A program made the position numbers and the translations under genes. The notes under the pieces are model-generated. The model saw only the letters and a program-made list of their open reading frames with translations, had not been told where the DNA came from and searched no databases. Positions 15,539-23,387 of a stretch of 32,021 bases of DNA are shown piece after piece; positions within the stretch are counted from its first letter, which is position 1; each line of letters opens with the position of its first letter. Source of the DNA: Methanoculleus sp. UBA303 (lineage in GTDB: Archaea > Halobacteriota > Methanomicrobia > Methanomicrobiales > Methanoculleaceae); the NCBI GenBank assembly GCA_002501655.1, contig DANY01000034.1, positions 1-32,021 of the forward strand, read 5' to 3'.

Positions 15539-16798
15539 ATGGCCTACATGGACGGAATAACCTGTATATGCGATAACGGCCGGACGCTTGAGGACCACCG
15601 GCCCATCGTCGGCGACGATGTCATCTCCGGAATCTACCGCAAGGCGGCGAGTCTCCAGGGGAAGCGGGTCCTCCACGTGAACTCGACCTACCAGAGCGGC
15701 GGCGTAGCGGAGATGATCCTCTCGCTGGTTCCGCTCATGAACGACGTCGGTATCGAGACGCAGTGGAATATCTTAAACGGCGAAGGTGACTTCTTCGTCA
15801 TCACCAAGAACTTCCATAACGCGCTCCAGGGGCAGGCGGTCGCGTTCTCGGATGAAGAGAAGGACCTCTACCTCCGGACGAACGAGTCCTTCTCCGGAAA
15901 GATGACGATCGACCACGACCTGGTGGTCATCCACGACCCACAGCCCCTGCCCCTTATCCGGTTTTACCAGAAAGCCCAGCCCTGGGTCTGGCGGTGCCAT
16001 GTCGACCTCTCGAACCCGGACATGGACCTCTGGGAGTTCCTCAAGGGCTTCGTGCTCGACTACGACCGGATGGTGATATCGCACGAGGAGTACCGGCGCC
16101 GCGGGATGCCGATGGAGCAGTGGATCTGCCGGCCAGCGATCGACCCGCTCTCGGAGAAGAACCGCGACCTCTCTTCCCGGGAGATCGCCGGTCTCCTTGC
16201 GAAGTATGGCGTGCCGACCGACAAGCCGCTGGTCACCCAGATCTCACGGTTCGACAAGTGGAAGGATCCCGAAGGCGTCATCGATGTCTTCTCCGAGGTT
16301 AAGCGGCATGTCGACTGCAGGCTGGTGCTCTGCGGGAGCATGGCTCCCGACGACCCCGAAGGCTGGGCAATCTACCGCCGGGTCGAGGAGGCGGCACGGG
16401 CCTTCATCGATGCCGGCGATGTCATCCTGATCACCGCCGAGGACCACCTGCTGGTCAACGCCCTGCAGCGGGCTTCAGCCGTCATCCTCCAGAAATCGCT
16501 CCGCGAGGGGTTCGGCCTGACCGTCACCGAGGGGCTCTGGAAGGGGCGGCCGGTCATAGCGTCCCGCGTCGGGGGCATACCGCTCCAGATCGAGGATGGG
16601 GAGACCGGTTTCCTCCTCGACCCGACCGACACAGACGGGTTTGCCTGGCGGGTCCGGCAGGTCCTCGAGAACCCGGAGCTCGGAAAGCGGCTCGGGCAGG
16701 CCGGCAAGGAGCATGTCCGGCAGCACTTCCTGATCACCCGCCTCCTCTCCGACTACCTGGACATGCTGACCGCGGAGCTTGTGGGCCGGAATACCTGA
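15539..16798 (+). CDS. treT: trehalose glycosyl-transferring synthase (TreT-like GT4)
   Basis: The 419-residue enzyme joins glucose from an NDP-glucose donor to free glucose to give trehalose. It matches the TreT pattern: VLHVNSTYQSGGVAEMILSL, then DFFVITKNFHNALQG, VVIHDPQPLPLIRFY, RCHVDLSNP, RPAIDPLSEKNRDL, and the GT-B donor-site segment SLREGFGLTVTEGLW. The frame is open from 15302, but the ATG at 15539 is preceded by GAGGGGAG at a proper distance and fits family N termini. Trehalose is a compatible solute, so this enzyme probably serves osmotic or heat tolerance. It has its own strong promoter and no sugar-kinase or phosphatase neighbour, consistent with one-step synthesis. Confidence 0.88.
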   Translation: MAYMDGITCICDNGRTLEDHRPIVGDDVISGIYRKAASLQGKRVLHVNSTYQSGGVAEMILSLVPLMNDVGIETQWNILNGEGDFFVITKNFHNALQGQAVAFSDEEKDLYLRTNESFSGKMTIDHDLVVIHDPQPLPLIRFYQKAQPWVWRCHVDLSNPDMDLWEFLKGFVLDYDRMVISHEEYRRRGMPMEQWICRPAIDPLSEKNRDLSSREIAGLLAKYGVPTDKPLVTQISRFDKWKDPEGVIDVFSEVKRHVDCRLVLCGSMAPDDPEGWAIYRRVEEAARAFIDAGDVILITAEDHLLVNALQRASAVILQKSLREGFGLTVTEGLWKGRPVIASRVGGIPLQIEDGETGFLLDPTDTDGFAWRVRQVLENPELGKRLGQAGKEHVRQHFLITRLLSDYLDMLTAELVGRNT

Positions 16799-16911
16799 AG
16801 GGCAGGTCCCCTGCCCGGAAAACGTACCAGAAGAATAGTTACTCCACGTCCGGGAGGGCGAGACGGTGTACGTGAACGCCGCGGCCACCCACTTCAGGTA
16901 ATTCACACCTA

Positions 16912-16982
16912 TCCCGGTTTTCCGGGACCGGTTCCTCTGGAGGGGGCGCGCTTCGGGTCAGGTTGTCCCGTCTCGCGCCCCC
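16912..16982. repeat. two adjacent perfect hairpins downstream of treT
   Basis: TCCCGG-TTTT-CCGGGA occupies 16912-16927. GGGGGCGCG (16942-16950) pairs with CGCGCCCCC (16974-16982) around a 23-base loop. No T-run follows on the plus strand. They may stabilise the treT 3' end or belong to an unrecognised RNA. The stretch 16799-17075 holds no credible gene. A short frame reading LLHVREGETVYVNAAATHFR (16841-16900) could be a protein-coding relic. Confidence 0.4.
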
Positions 16983-17075
16983 CATGCAGGGCAGGCGGCA
17001 CAGATGGCTGGCTGAAACCCGGGCAGGGATGTTGCAGGGCCAGACACACCTTTGTATCAATATACTATTGTGAGT

Positions 17076-17177
17076 ATGCAGGTCACAGAGCAGGTTTTTC
17101 TGTATGTCTTTGATGGCGATGAGACTCCGGAAGATTCAGAGATTATAGCCATACCAGTTGACGCCACCACCCCCTGA
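17076..17177 (+). CDS. possible 33-residue acidic peptide
   Basis: ATG 17076 opens a 33-codon frame, MQVTEQVFLYVFDGDETPED and so on, ending at TGA 17175-17177. TATCAATATACTA upstream could be a promoter, but no ribosome site is clear. The acidic composition is gene-like, but the size makes this weak. Confidence 0.25.
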   Translation: MQVTEQVFLYVFDGDETPEDSEIIAIPVDATTP

Positions 17178-17200
17178 CGATGACAAAATATACGCGCGGG

Positions 17201-17207
17201 TATATAA
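17201..17207 (+). promoter_or_regulatory. isolated TATA box before a hairpin-rich segment
   Basis: TATATAA is a good archaeal TATA box with no coding gene downstream on the plus strand. The predicted start, about 17228-17232, falls at the base of the structured segment at 17223-17291. Confidence 0.45.
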
Positions 17208-17222
17208 TCGTTTCTCCCGGCA

Positions 17223-17291
17223 GGGACCGGCGCTGCTATCCAGAGAACCCCTCCGCACTCCCGGGGTACCGTGAGGTACTCCCGCCGGCCC
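17223..17291 (+). ncRNA. candidate structured small RNA
   Basis: An outer stem pairs GGG-A-CCGGCG (17223-17232) with CGCCGGCCC (17283-17291). Inside, GGGGTACC (17263-17270) pairs with GGTACTCC (17275-17282) around a GTGA loop, which is a GNRA tetraloop only when read on the plus strand. A TATA box sits about 20 bases upstream. No family is recognised and no T-rich end is visible within the next 30 bases, so extent and even transcription are inferred. An alternative is a DNA or 3' UTR structure of the opposing helicase message. Confidence 0.35.
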
Positions 17292-17316
17292 GTAGTGGAG
17301 GAGGTCCTGATTCTCT

Positions 17317-17429
17317 AAAAAAAGATTCCGGATGAGCGGCGGTTATGGTTCCGCAACCTCTCGGGCCGCGGTTCGCGTCTTCCGGCTCGATGAAAGATCT
17401 TTAGGGCCGGCTCCGCTCGAAGCCGGCCT
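17317..17429 (-). terminator. hairpin and oligo-T downstream of the helicase gene
   Basis: Just past the helicase stop on the minus strand, AGCCGGCC/GGCCGGCT (17405-17412 with 17421-17428) forms a perfect 8-base stem with an 8-base loop. About 80 bases further on is a run of seven T (A-run at 17317-17323 on the plus strand). The T-run is the likely archaeal stop signal and the hairpin may protect the message end. Confidence 0.5.
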
Positions 17430-17437
17430 ATAGGGCC

Positions 17438-19036
17438 TTACCGCCCGCCCGGCGTTCCGGTGATCTCGATCGGCTGGGTCAGCCTGACCCTGGCGATGGT
17501 CTTGCCTTTCATCCCCTCGATGACCTGCTCGGCGGCATCCTGGGGCACTTCGACGGTGGAGTAGGCATCGTAGATGTTGATCGCACCGATGATGTTGCCG
17601 GGAATCCCGGTCTCGCCTGCGATTGCTCCGACGATGTCCTTTGGCCTGATCTGGTGAGCGCTCCCGAGCGGGATCCTGAGGAGGGCCAACCCCTGGGTCG
17701 GCCTGATATCCTGCGACAGGCTCTGGCCCCTATCGGCCGGGCCGCCCGCGCCGAGTTCCAGTTTCAGGAGGGCAGCGGCAACCTCAAGCGACGTGTAGTC
17801 TTCTGATATTATCCGTTCGACGAGGTTCACATAGTGCTCGAGGCCGCCCTCGTCGATGACCTGCTGCACCCGGTCGATGAGTTTGCGTGTCCGGCTCTCC
17901 TCGACGTCTCCCTGTGTCGGGAGCGGGATGCGGGCGATCTTGATCCTGGTATAGTCCTGGATCGTCCGGAGCTTGAAGTACTCTTTCGGGCCCACGAACG
18001 TGACGGCTCGCCCGGCGCGTCCGGCACGTGCCGTCCGGCCGATGCGGTGGATGTAGTAGTCGATGTCCTGCGGGACGTCATAGTTGATGACCAGGTCGAC
18101 ATCCTCGACGTCGATACCCCGTGCGGCGACATCGGTGGCGACGAGTATATCGATGTTTCCGGCGCGGAACTTTGCCATCACCCGGTCCCGCAGGGTCTGC
18201 TTCATGTCCCCGTGGAGGCCTTCGGCGAAGTATCCCCGGGCCTGGAGGTGGGTGGTCAGGTCGTCGACGCCCCGTTTGGTGTTTGAGAAGATGAGTGTCA
18301 GTTCCGGGTCGTACATGTCGAGCAGCCGGGAGAGGATCTCGAGTTTGTCCCTGCTCCGCACCTCGAGGTAGAGCTGCTCAATCTGCGGGACGGTCACTTC
18401 CCGGCGTGCGACCGATATGAACTCGGGGTTCTTCTGGAACCGCTTTGAGATCTCGAGGATCGGTCTCGGGAGGGTGGCCGAGAAGAGGACTGTCTGGCGG
18501 TCCCGCGGGGTATCGTCGAGGATCTTCTCGATGTCTTCGCGAAAGCCCATGTCCAGCATCTGGTCCGCCTCATCGAGGACGACCAGTTTCACACCGGCAA
18601 ACGAGAGGGTCCCGCGGTCGAGGTGGTCGAGTACCCGCCCGGGGGTCCCGACGACGATCTGGGCGCCGCGCTGCAGCCCCCGGAATTGCCGCTCGATCGG
18701 CTGGCCCCCGTAGATCGGGAGGATGTTGATGCCCCGCTGATATTTCGCCAGGCGGGCGAACTCCTCGGCAGTCTGGATGGCGAGTTCCCGGGTTGGGGAG
18801 AGGACAAGGACCTGGGTCTCCCGGCTCTCGGTGTCGACCCGCTCGATCGCCGGGACGCCGAACGCCGCCGTCTTTCCGGTCCCGGTCTGGGCCTGGCCGG
18901 TCACGTCGCGTCCTTCGAGTATCGCGGGTATTGTGCTTACTTGAATCGGCGTAGGCTCCTCAAAGCCCATATCTTCTATAGCCCGGAGCGTCTTCTGCGA
19001 TATATTGAATTCCTTAAAGGTAATATTGTTCTCCAT
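17438..19036 (-). CDS. DEAD-box RNA helicase with C-terminal DbpA-like RNA-binding domain
   Basis: The 532-residue protein unwinds or remodels RNA using ATP. Motifs in order are: Q motif GFEEPTPIQ (24-32), I QTGTGKT (50-56), Ia PTRELA, GTPGR, II DEAD (155-158), III SAT (186-188), then FSNTKRGVD, DVAARGID, INYDVPQ and VI HRIGRTARAGR. After a helical linker the last 80 residues (IPLGSAHQIRPKDIVGAI, then GAINIYDAYSTVEVP) resemble the RNA-binding domain of DbpA/CsdA-type helicases. That domain in bacteria directs the enzyme to ribosomal RNA, so a ribosome assembly or cold role is inferred. The ribosome site AGAGGTGA, four bases before the ATG, is nearly a full match to 16S rRNA. Confidence 0.95.
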   Translation of the reverse strand: MENNITFKEFNISQKTLRAIEDMGFEEPTPIQVSTIPAILEGRDVTGQAQTGTGKTAAFGVPAIERVDTESRETQVLVLSPTRELAIQTAEEFARLAKYQRGINILPIYGGQPIERQFRGLQRGAQIVVGTPGRVLDHLDRGTLSFAGVKLVVLDEADQMLDMGFREDIEKILDDTPRDRQTVLFSATLPRPILEISKRFQKNPEFISVARREVTVPQIEQLYLEVRSRDKLEILSRLLDMYDPELTLIFSNTKRGVDDLTTHLQARGYFAEGLHGDMKQTLRDRVMAKFRAGNIDILVATDVAARGIDVEDVDLVINYDVPQDIDYYIHRIGRTARAGRAGRAVTFVGPKEYFKLRTIQDYTRIKIARIPLPTQGDVEESRTRKLIDRVQQVIDEGGLEHYVNLVERIISEDYTSLEVAAALLKLELGAGGPADRGQSLSQDIRPTQGLALLRIPLGSAHQIRPKDIVGAIAGETGIPGNIIGAINIYDAYSTVEVPQDAAEQVIEGMKGKTIARVRLTQPIEITGTPGGR

Positions 19037-19062
19037 TCACTCACCTCTTTGTGCTGATACCT

Positions 19063-19071
19063 CTTTATATG
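19063..19071 (-). promoter_or_regulatory. TATA box for the helicase gene
   Basis: CATATAAAG on the minus strand lies about 30 bases before the ATG. The spacing suggests a very short leader that only just includes the strong ribosome site. Confidence 0.5.
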
Positions 19072-19177
19072 TCGCATTATGGGGTCTTGCATATCCTCCG
19101 CCGGGACCGGGGGGACCCCTGAGTCCTCACCTGCCTGCCCTGCAACTGATATCCCCCGGCGGGTAACCACCTATTCT

Positions 19178-19915
19178 ATGAATGATCAGTTGTCTCCACC
19201 GGTGAGCGCCGCGAGAGTTGCGGAGGTCTACCTGCGGTATTTCGCCGGGCGGCCGGAGTATAGCGGGGTCGCCCTGCCCGGACTCCTGCCGCACGACGCC
19301 TGCGGCGTCTACGGCACCTACCACAGGCCCGGTCGCGTGAAGGTGCTCTTCATCGCCGAGTCCCCGCCCTGGACCGCCGGACGGCGTGAGGTTGCTCGTC
19401 CCGGAGACTGCTTGAGCCCTGACTACCCCTACTTCTGGAATGATCGCTACGACGTGGGGCGCCGCCGGGCGAGAGCGCCGCTCTCCGGCGGGCTCGCGGA
19501 GAATATATTCCTCATGCTGGGGCTCGACGGCGAGTCGCGCCGGGAGAACCTGGAACTCTTTGCCGGGAAGAACTTCTTCCTGGTCGACACGATCAAGTGC
19601 GTCTTCCGGAAGAACCGGAAGGCGGCGATCCCAAACGACCTCGTCAGGATGAGCGCCCGGGAGGTCCTTGCCCGGGAGATCGCCGGTCTCGCCCCGGAGT
19701 ACGTCGTCGCCCTCGGGAAGACGGCGCTCATGGGGCTTCGCGCGATCGAGCCCTACGCGAGCGCTCTTGCGGGTGTCGGGAAGATTACAGAGATCCTCCC
19801 GGAAGACCTCTTCGAGGAGCATCACCTCCTCTGCGTGCCGTATCCGGGCGGGCGCAACCGGCGCTACCTGGACCTGATCGAGTCGGGGTTTGAGCATATC
19901 AGGGATCTTGTATAG
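19178..19915 (+). CDS. uracil-DNA glycosylase superfamily-like protein of unknown activity
   Basis: The 245-residue protein has VKVLFIAESPPWT near residue 55, FFLVDTIKCVFRKNRKAAIPND near residue 130, LAPEYVVALGKTALMGL near 170 and LLCVPYPGGRNRRYLDLI near the end. This order resembles the alpha/beta fold of uracil-DNA glycosylases (first-strand ExP loop, VALGKTA, late P-x-x loop). However, the family-4 motif GEAPG and the HPS motif are not present in standard form, so I do not assign glycosylase activity. The frame reaches back to 19079. ATG 19178 is preferred because the earlier part overlaps the helicase promoter and looks non-coding. No ribosome site is visible. Confidence 0.6.
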   Translation: MNDQLSPPVSAARVAEVYLRYFAGRPEYSGVALPGLLPHDACGVYGTYHRPGRVKVLFIAESPPWTAGRREVARPGDCLSPDYPYFWNDRYDVGRRRARAPLSGGLAENIFLMLGLDGESRRENLELFAGKNFFLVDTIKCVFRKNRKAAIPNDLVRMSAREVLAREIAGLAPEYVVALGKTALMGLRAIEPYASALAGVGKITEILPEDLFEEHHLLCVPYPGGRNRRYLDLIESGFEHIRDLV

Positions 19916-19950
19916 GCGGGCGACCGGCCGAGGGATCTTGCGAGCCCCTC

Positions 19951-20517
19951 CTACCCGGCGAGTTTCCTCTTTCCCTCCTCGTACAACTCTTCTTTGCGCT
20001 TGCGGAGCCTCGCGGCCGTCGCCTCCTCCTCGGGGCTCCCCCGGGCGGCCTGTTGAGGTCCTCCGCTCACCGGTATGGTCTTCCCGCCGGTCTCGACAAC
20101 CTTCTTCAGCCGCACCTCGAGGACGCCGTTCCTGAAGGTGGCGTGTGCCCCCTCTTCTCTGACATCCACGGGCAGGGTGGCTGTCCGGGAGATTGCGCCG
20201 ACCTTTCGCTCCCGCATATAGTATCCTGCCTGCTCGGCTTCTCTCGCTTCCTCCCGCCGGGCCGAGATCCGGAGTGTCCTCGGGTCGAGAAGCCGGACCG
20301 ATATTCCCTCTCTCTCCACGCCGGGGAGGTCGGCAACGACCACGACGTCTGTGTCGTCTTCCCGGACATCAACCGTCGTTCCGGCGCCGCCGAGCAGGGG
20401 TACCTGCTGTGCGGCCCCCGAGATGCGTTCCATTGTCTCGTTAAACTGCCTCTGCATATCCCCAAGCATCTCGTCAAATTCAGCCCGGAGTCCGCGGGGC
20501 GATCCTCTCCATGCCAT
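19951..20517 (-). CDS. Hsp20 / alpha-crystallin family small heat-shock protein
   Basis: The 188-residue protein has an alpha-crystallin core from about residue 45 to 145: TVDVREDDTDVVVVADLPGV, LRISARREE, GAISRTATLPVDV and ATFRNGVLEVRLKK. It is followed by TIPV, the I-x-I/V motif used for oligomer contacts. It holds unfolding proteins under heat stress. It is longer than the usual 140-150 residues because of a charged helical tail (EEEATAARLRKRKEELYEEGKRK). AGGAG lies about 11 bases before the ATG, and a strong TATA box with a palindrome lies upstream. Confidence 0.92.
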   Translation of the reverse strand: MAWRGSPRGLRAEFDEMLGDMQRQFNETMERISGAAQQVPLLGGAGTTVDVREDDTDVVVVADLPGVEREGISVRLLDPRTLRISARREEAREAEQAGYYMRERKVGAISRTATLPVDVREEGAHATFRNGVLEVRLKKVVETGGKTIPVSGGPQQAARGSPEEEATAARLRKRKEELYEEGKRKLAG

Positions 20518-20560
20518 GCTTCGTTAACTCCTGCCTCACTCGTTTCCAGTATCGGCAGGC

Positions 20561-20585
20561 TCACAGGGTGTGAACACTTTATATA
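20561..20585 (-). promoter_or_regulatory. hsp20 promoter: TATA box with adjoining palindromic operator candidate
   Basis: TATATAAAG (complement of 20577-20585) is a strong TATA box. The perfect inverted repeat TCACA-GGG-TGTGA (20561-20573) sits between it and the predicted transcription start near 20554. A protein bound there would block initiation, as archaeal heat-shock repressors do at their own sites. The regulator is unknown. Confidence 0.55.
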
Positions 20586-20864
20586 CGTTCCTGTGCGGTG
20601 CTCCGCCCTGCCGGAATACCCGGGGTCAGGGCTCAATCCTCTCCGGGGGACTTCCTGGAGTGTTCTCGCTTGTTGTGCCGCCGTCTCGGCCGGGAGGTAG
20701 AATTCATTGCCGCGTGGAAGGAGTTTGCCGGCGGGACCTTCCAGTGGGGTGCAGGCCCCCCGGGGTGCTCCTGTTACAGGACGCCGAACAGCCTCAACGG
20801 TTCGTATCGGTCTTCTTCCGCCGCCGGCAGATCAAACCACGTCCTCGTATGGAAAGAGACCCCT
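20586..20864. other. intergenic stretch without a supported gene
   Basis: Between the hsp20 promoter and the end of the Mg2+ ATPase gene. Open frames here run far into the antisense of the ATPase gene and have no ribosome site or family resemblance. No terminator-like T-run for the ATPase was seen. Confidence 0.5.
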
Positions 20865-23387
20865 TCAGGAGCGCCCGGCAAAGAACCTGGCCTTCACCAC
20901 CTCGACCACCACCAGGTAACCCGCCACCAGCCCGGCGAGGACCAGGTAGAAGTGCGGCGGCAGCGGGACAAAGCCGAAGGCGGCCCCCAGGGGAATGAAA
21001 GGCACCGCGAGGGCGACGGCGATGACCGCGGCGGTGCTGAATGCCAGCTGCCAGCTCGGTCTGCTCCGGTAGAACGGGCTCATCCGTGTCCTGATGACAA
21101 AGATGATCAGGGTCTGGGTGACGATCGACTCGATGAACCACGCAGTCTGGAAGAGGGGGGCCGTTGCATGGAAGACCAGCAGGAGAATCCCGAAGGTGAG
21201 GAAGTCGAAGAGCGAGCTGATAGGACCGAAGACAACGATAAAGTCCCTGATGAAGTGTATATCCCAGCGCCGGGGACTGGAGATGTATTCGTCGTCGACC
21301 CGGTCGGTCGGGATCGTCGACTCGGAGAGGTCGTAGAGGAGGTTGTTGAGGAGGATCTGGATCGGGAGCATCGGCAGGAAAGGCAGGAACAGTGACGCTC
21401 CTGCGACGCTGAACATATTGCCGAAGTTCGAACTCGTTCCCATCATGAGGTACTTCATCGTGTTCCCGAAGGTTTTGCGCCCCTCCATGACGCCGTCCCC
21501 GAGGACCTGTAGGTCTTTTTCAAGGAGGACGATGTCTGCAGACTCCTTTGCAATATCCACCGCCGTATCGACCGAAATGCCGACGTCGGCGGTCCGGAGG
21601 GCCGGAGCATCGTTGATCCCGTCTCCCAGGAAACCGACGATGTGATTGTTTCTCATCAGCGCCCGGATGATCTGGTCCTTCTGGATGGGCGTCACCCGGG
21701 CAAAGATCGTGGTCTCGTCGACCACCCGCGCAAGCGCCTCATCGGTCATGTGGGTGATCTCGGCACCGGTCAGAGACCGGCGCACCGGAAAGCCCAGGTC
21801 CCGGCAGATCTTCCTTGTGACCTGCTCGTTATCCCCGGTGACGATCTTCAGGTCAACCCCGTCGCTGACAAGCCGCTGGAGCGATTCCTGCGCCTTCTCC
21901 TTCGGTGGGTCGATGAAGGCCACAAAGCCAAGCAAGACCATCTCTTTCTCATCATCCGGGGTATAGACCGCCTTTGCATCTCCGGTTGGCCGGCAGGCGA
22001 CCGCAAGAACCCGGAAGCCGTCGGCGCTCAGCGCCTCGTAGCGGTGTTCCACTTCCTCCCGCAGTTCGCCGGTGAACGGCCGGACCCCTGCCCGGTCTCT
22101 GGTCGAAGAACAGATATCAAAAACCTGCTCCGGAGCACCCTTTGTGATCAGGAACCGTTCGCCGTCCTTCTCGACGATGATAGAGAGCCGTTTCCTGACA
22201 AAGTCGAAGGGAATCTCGTCGACCTTCCCGTAGCCCTCGACCGGGATGTCGCGGTAGGCGAGGATCGCCTCATCAAGCGGGCTCTTCAATCCTGTCTGGT
22301 TGAGGCTGTTGAGGTACGAGAAGAGCAGCACCGTCTCGTCGTCGTGCCCCTCCGGATCGGTGTGGAGCACGAGGGAGATGGCGTTCTCCGTCAATGTCCC
22401 GGTCTTGTCGGTGCAGAGGACATCCATGCTCCCGAAGTTCTGGATCGCCTCGGGGTGCTTCACGAGGACGCCCTTCTCCGACATGGCTATAGCCCCTTTT
22501 GCGAGGTTTAAAGAGAGGATCATGGGGAGGAGTTCGGGCGTCAGCCCGACGGCGAGGGCCACGGCGAAGAGGAGGGATTCAAGGACGCCGTGTTTGAAGA
22601 CGGCGTTGACCAGGAATACGACCAGCACCAGGAGGAAGGTGGTGCGCATGATCAGGTAGCCGAAGTGCCGCAGCCCCCCCTCGAACTCGGTCTCAGGAGG
22701 ACGTGCGGTAAGCGCCTGGGCGATATGCCCGTACTCGGTGTTCTTCCCGGTCATGGCGACCACGGCGGTCGCGTGGCCGCTCACCACCGATGTCCCGAGG
22801 AAGAGGTAGTTATTCCATGTGTTCCGGTCCGTATCTGCCGCTGGAAGAGGATCTGCAGTCTTTTCCACCGGGAACGGCTCGCCGGTCAGGGCCGACTGGT
22901 TGACGAAGAAATCGCGGGCGGCAAGAACACGGGCATCTGCGGGCACGATGTCCCCGGCAGTGAGGTCGATGACGTCCCCGGGAACCAGCTCGGCCATCCT
23001 GATCTCCCGGCGTTCTCCATCACGAAGCGTCGTTGCCGTCCTGGTAATCTTCTGTTTTAAGAGATTGACCGCCGCTTCGGCCCGGTACTCCTGGAAGAAG
23101 TCCAGGGTAACACTGAGGACGACGATGACGAGGATGATCATAGCCTGAACGATCTCGCCGACGAAGGCGGATATGATCGCAGCGATGACGAGGATGATCA
23201 CGAGCGGATTCTTCAGGTGGCCGAGGAATGCGACCAGGCCGCGATACCGGCGCGCCTCTGCGATCTCGTTCATCCCGTATCGTCTCTGCCTCAGGGCCGC
23301 CTCGGCGGTCGAGAGGCCGGAGGATGACGACCCGAGGTGAACGAGGCAGTCGTCGGCGGTCATTGCAAGCAGGTCCTCGGTCTTCAT
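20865..23387 (-). CDS. mgtA: magnesium-translocating P-type ATPase (P3B, MgtA-like)
   Basis: The 840-residue membrane pump would import Mg2+ at the cost of ATP. It shows LTGEPFPV (actuator TGE, 168-170), the phosphorylated Asp327 in CTDKTGTLTEN, the nucleotide-binding ITKGAPEQVFDIC and the hinge FLGDGINDAPALRTADVGISV. It has paired N-terminal membrane helices (62-95), a central pair (245-295, with GLTPELLPMI) and six C-terminal helices. GLTPELLPMI and NNLLYDLSESTIPTDRVDDE are characteristic of MgtA/MgtB rather than Ca2+ or H+ pumps. The ATG at 23387 has AGGGG just upstream, and an AT-rich box (CTATTATCA) about 33 bases before it suggests a short leader, so no long MgtA-type leader is evident. 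No MgtC or regulator gene is adjacent. Confidence 0.93.
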   Translation of the reverse strand: MKTEDLLAMTADDCLVHLGSSSSGLSTAEAALRQRRYGMNEIAEARRYRGLVAFLGHLKNPLVIILVIAAIISAFVGEIVQAMIILVIVVLSVTLDFFQEYRAEAAVNLLKQKITRTATTLRDGERREIRMAELVPGDVIDLTAGDIVPADARVLAARDFFVNQSALTGEPFPVEKTADPLPAADTDRNTWNNYLFLGTSVVSGHATAVVAMTGKNTEYGHIAQALTARPPETEFEGGLRHFGYLIMRTTFLLVLVVFLVNAVFKHGVLESLLFAVALAVGLTPELLPMILSLNLAKGAIAMSEKGVLVKHPEAIQNFGSMDVLCTDKTGTLTENAISLVLHTDPEGHDDETVLLFSYLNSLNQTGLKSPLDEAILAYRDIPVEGYGKVDEIPFDFVRKRLSIIVEKDGERFLITKGAPEQVFDICSSTRDRAGVRPFTGELREEVEHRYEALSADGFRVLAVACRPTGDAKAVYTPDDEKEMVLLGFVAFIDPPKEKAQESLQRLVSDGVDLKIVTGDNEQVTRKICRDLGFPVRRSLTGAEITHMTDEALARVVDETTIFARVTPIQKDQIIRALMRNNHIVGFLGDGINDAPALRTADVGISVDTAVDIAKESADIVLLEKDLQVLGDGVMEGRKTFGNTMKYLMMGTSSNFGNMFSVAGASLFLPFLPMLPIQILLNNLLYDLSESTIPTDRVDDEYISSPRRWDIHFIRDFIVVFGPISSLFDFLTFGILLLVFHATAPLFQTAWFIESIVTQTLIIFVIRTRMSPFYRSRPSWQLAFSTAAVIAVALAVPFIPLGAAFGFVPLPPHFYLVLAGLVAGYLVVVEVVKARFFAGRS

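Noticed and set aside
16839..17060. 73-codon minus-strand frame after treT
   Set aside because: Lies across strong hairpins, with no ribosome site and no protein-like pattern.
20598..21395. 265-codon plus-strand open frame
   Set aside because: Most of it is antisense to the Mg2+ ATPase, and its composition is typical of antisense frames in high-GC DNA.
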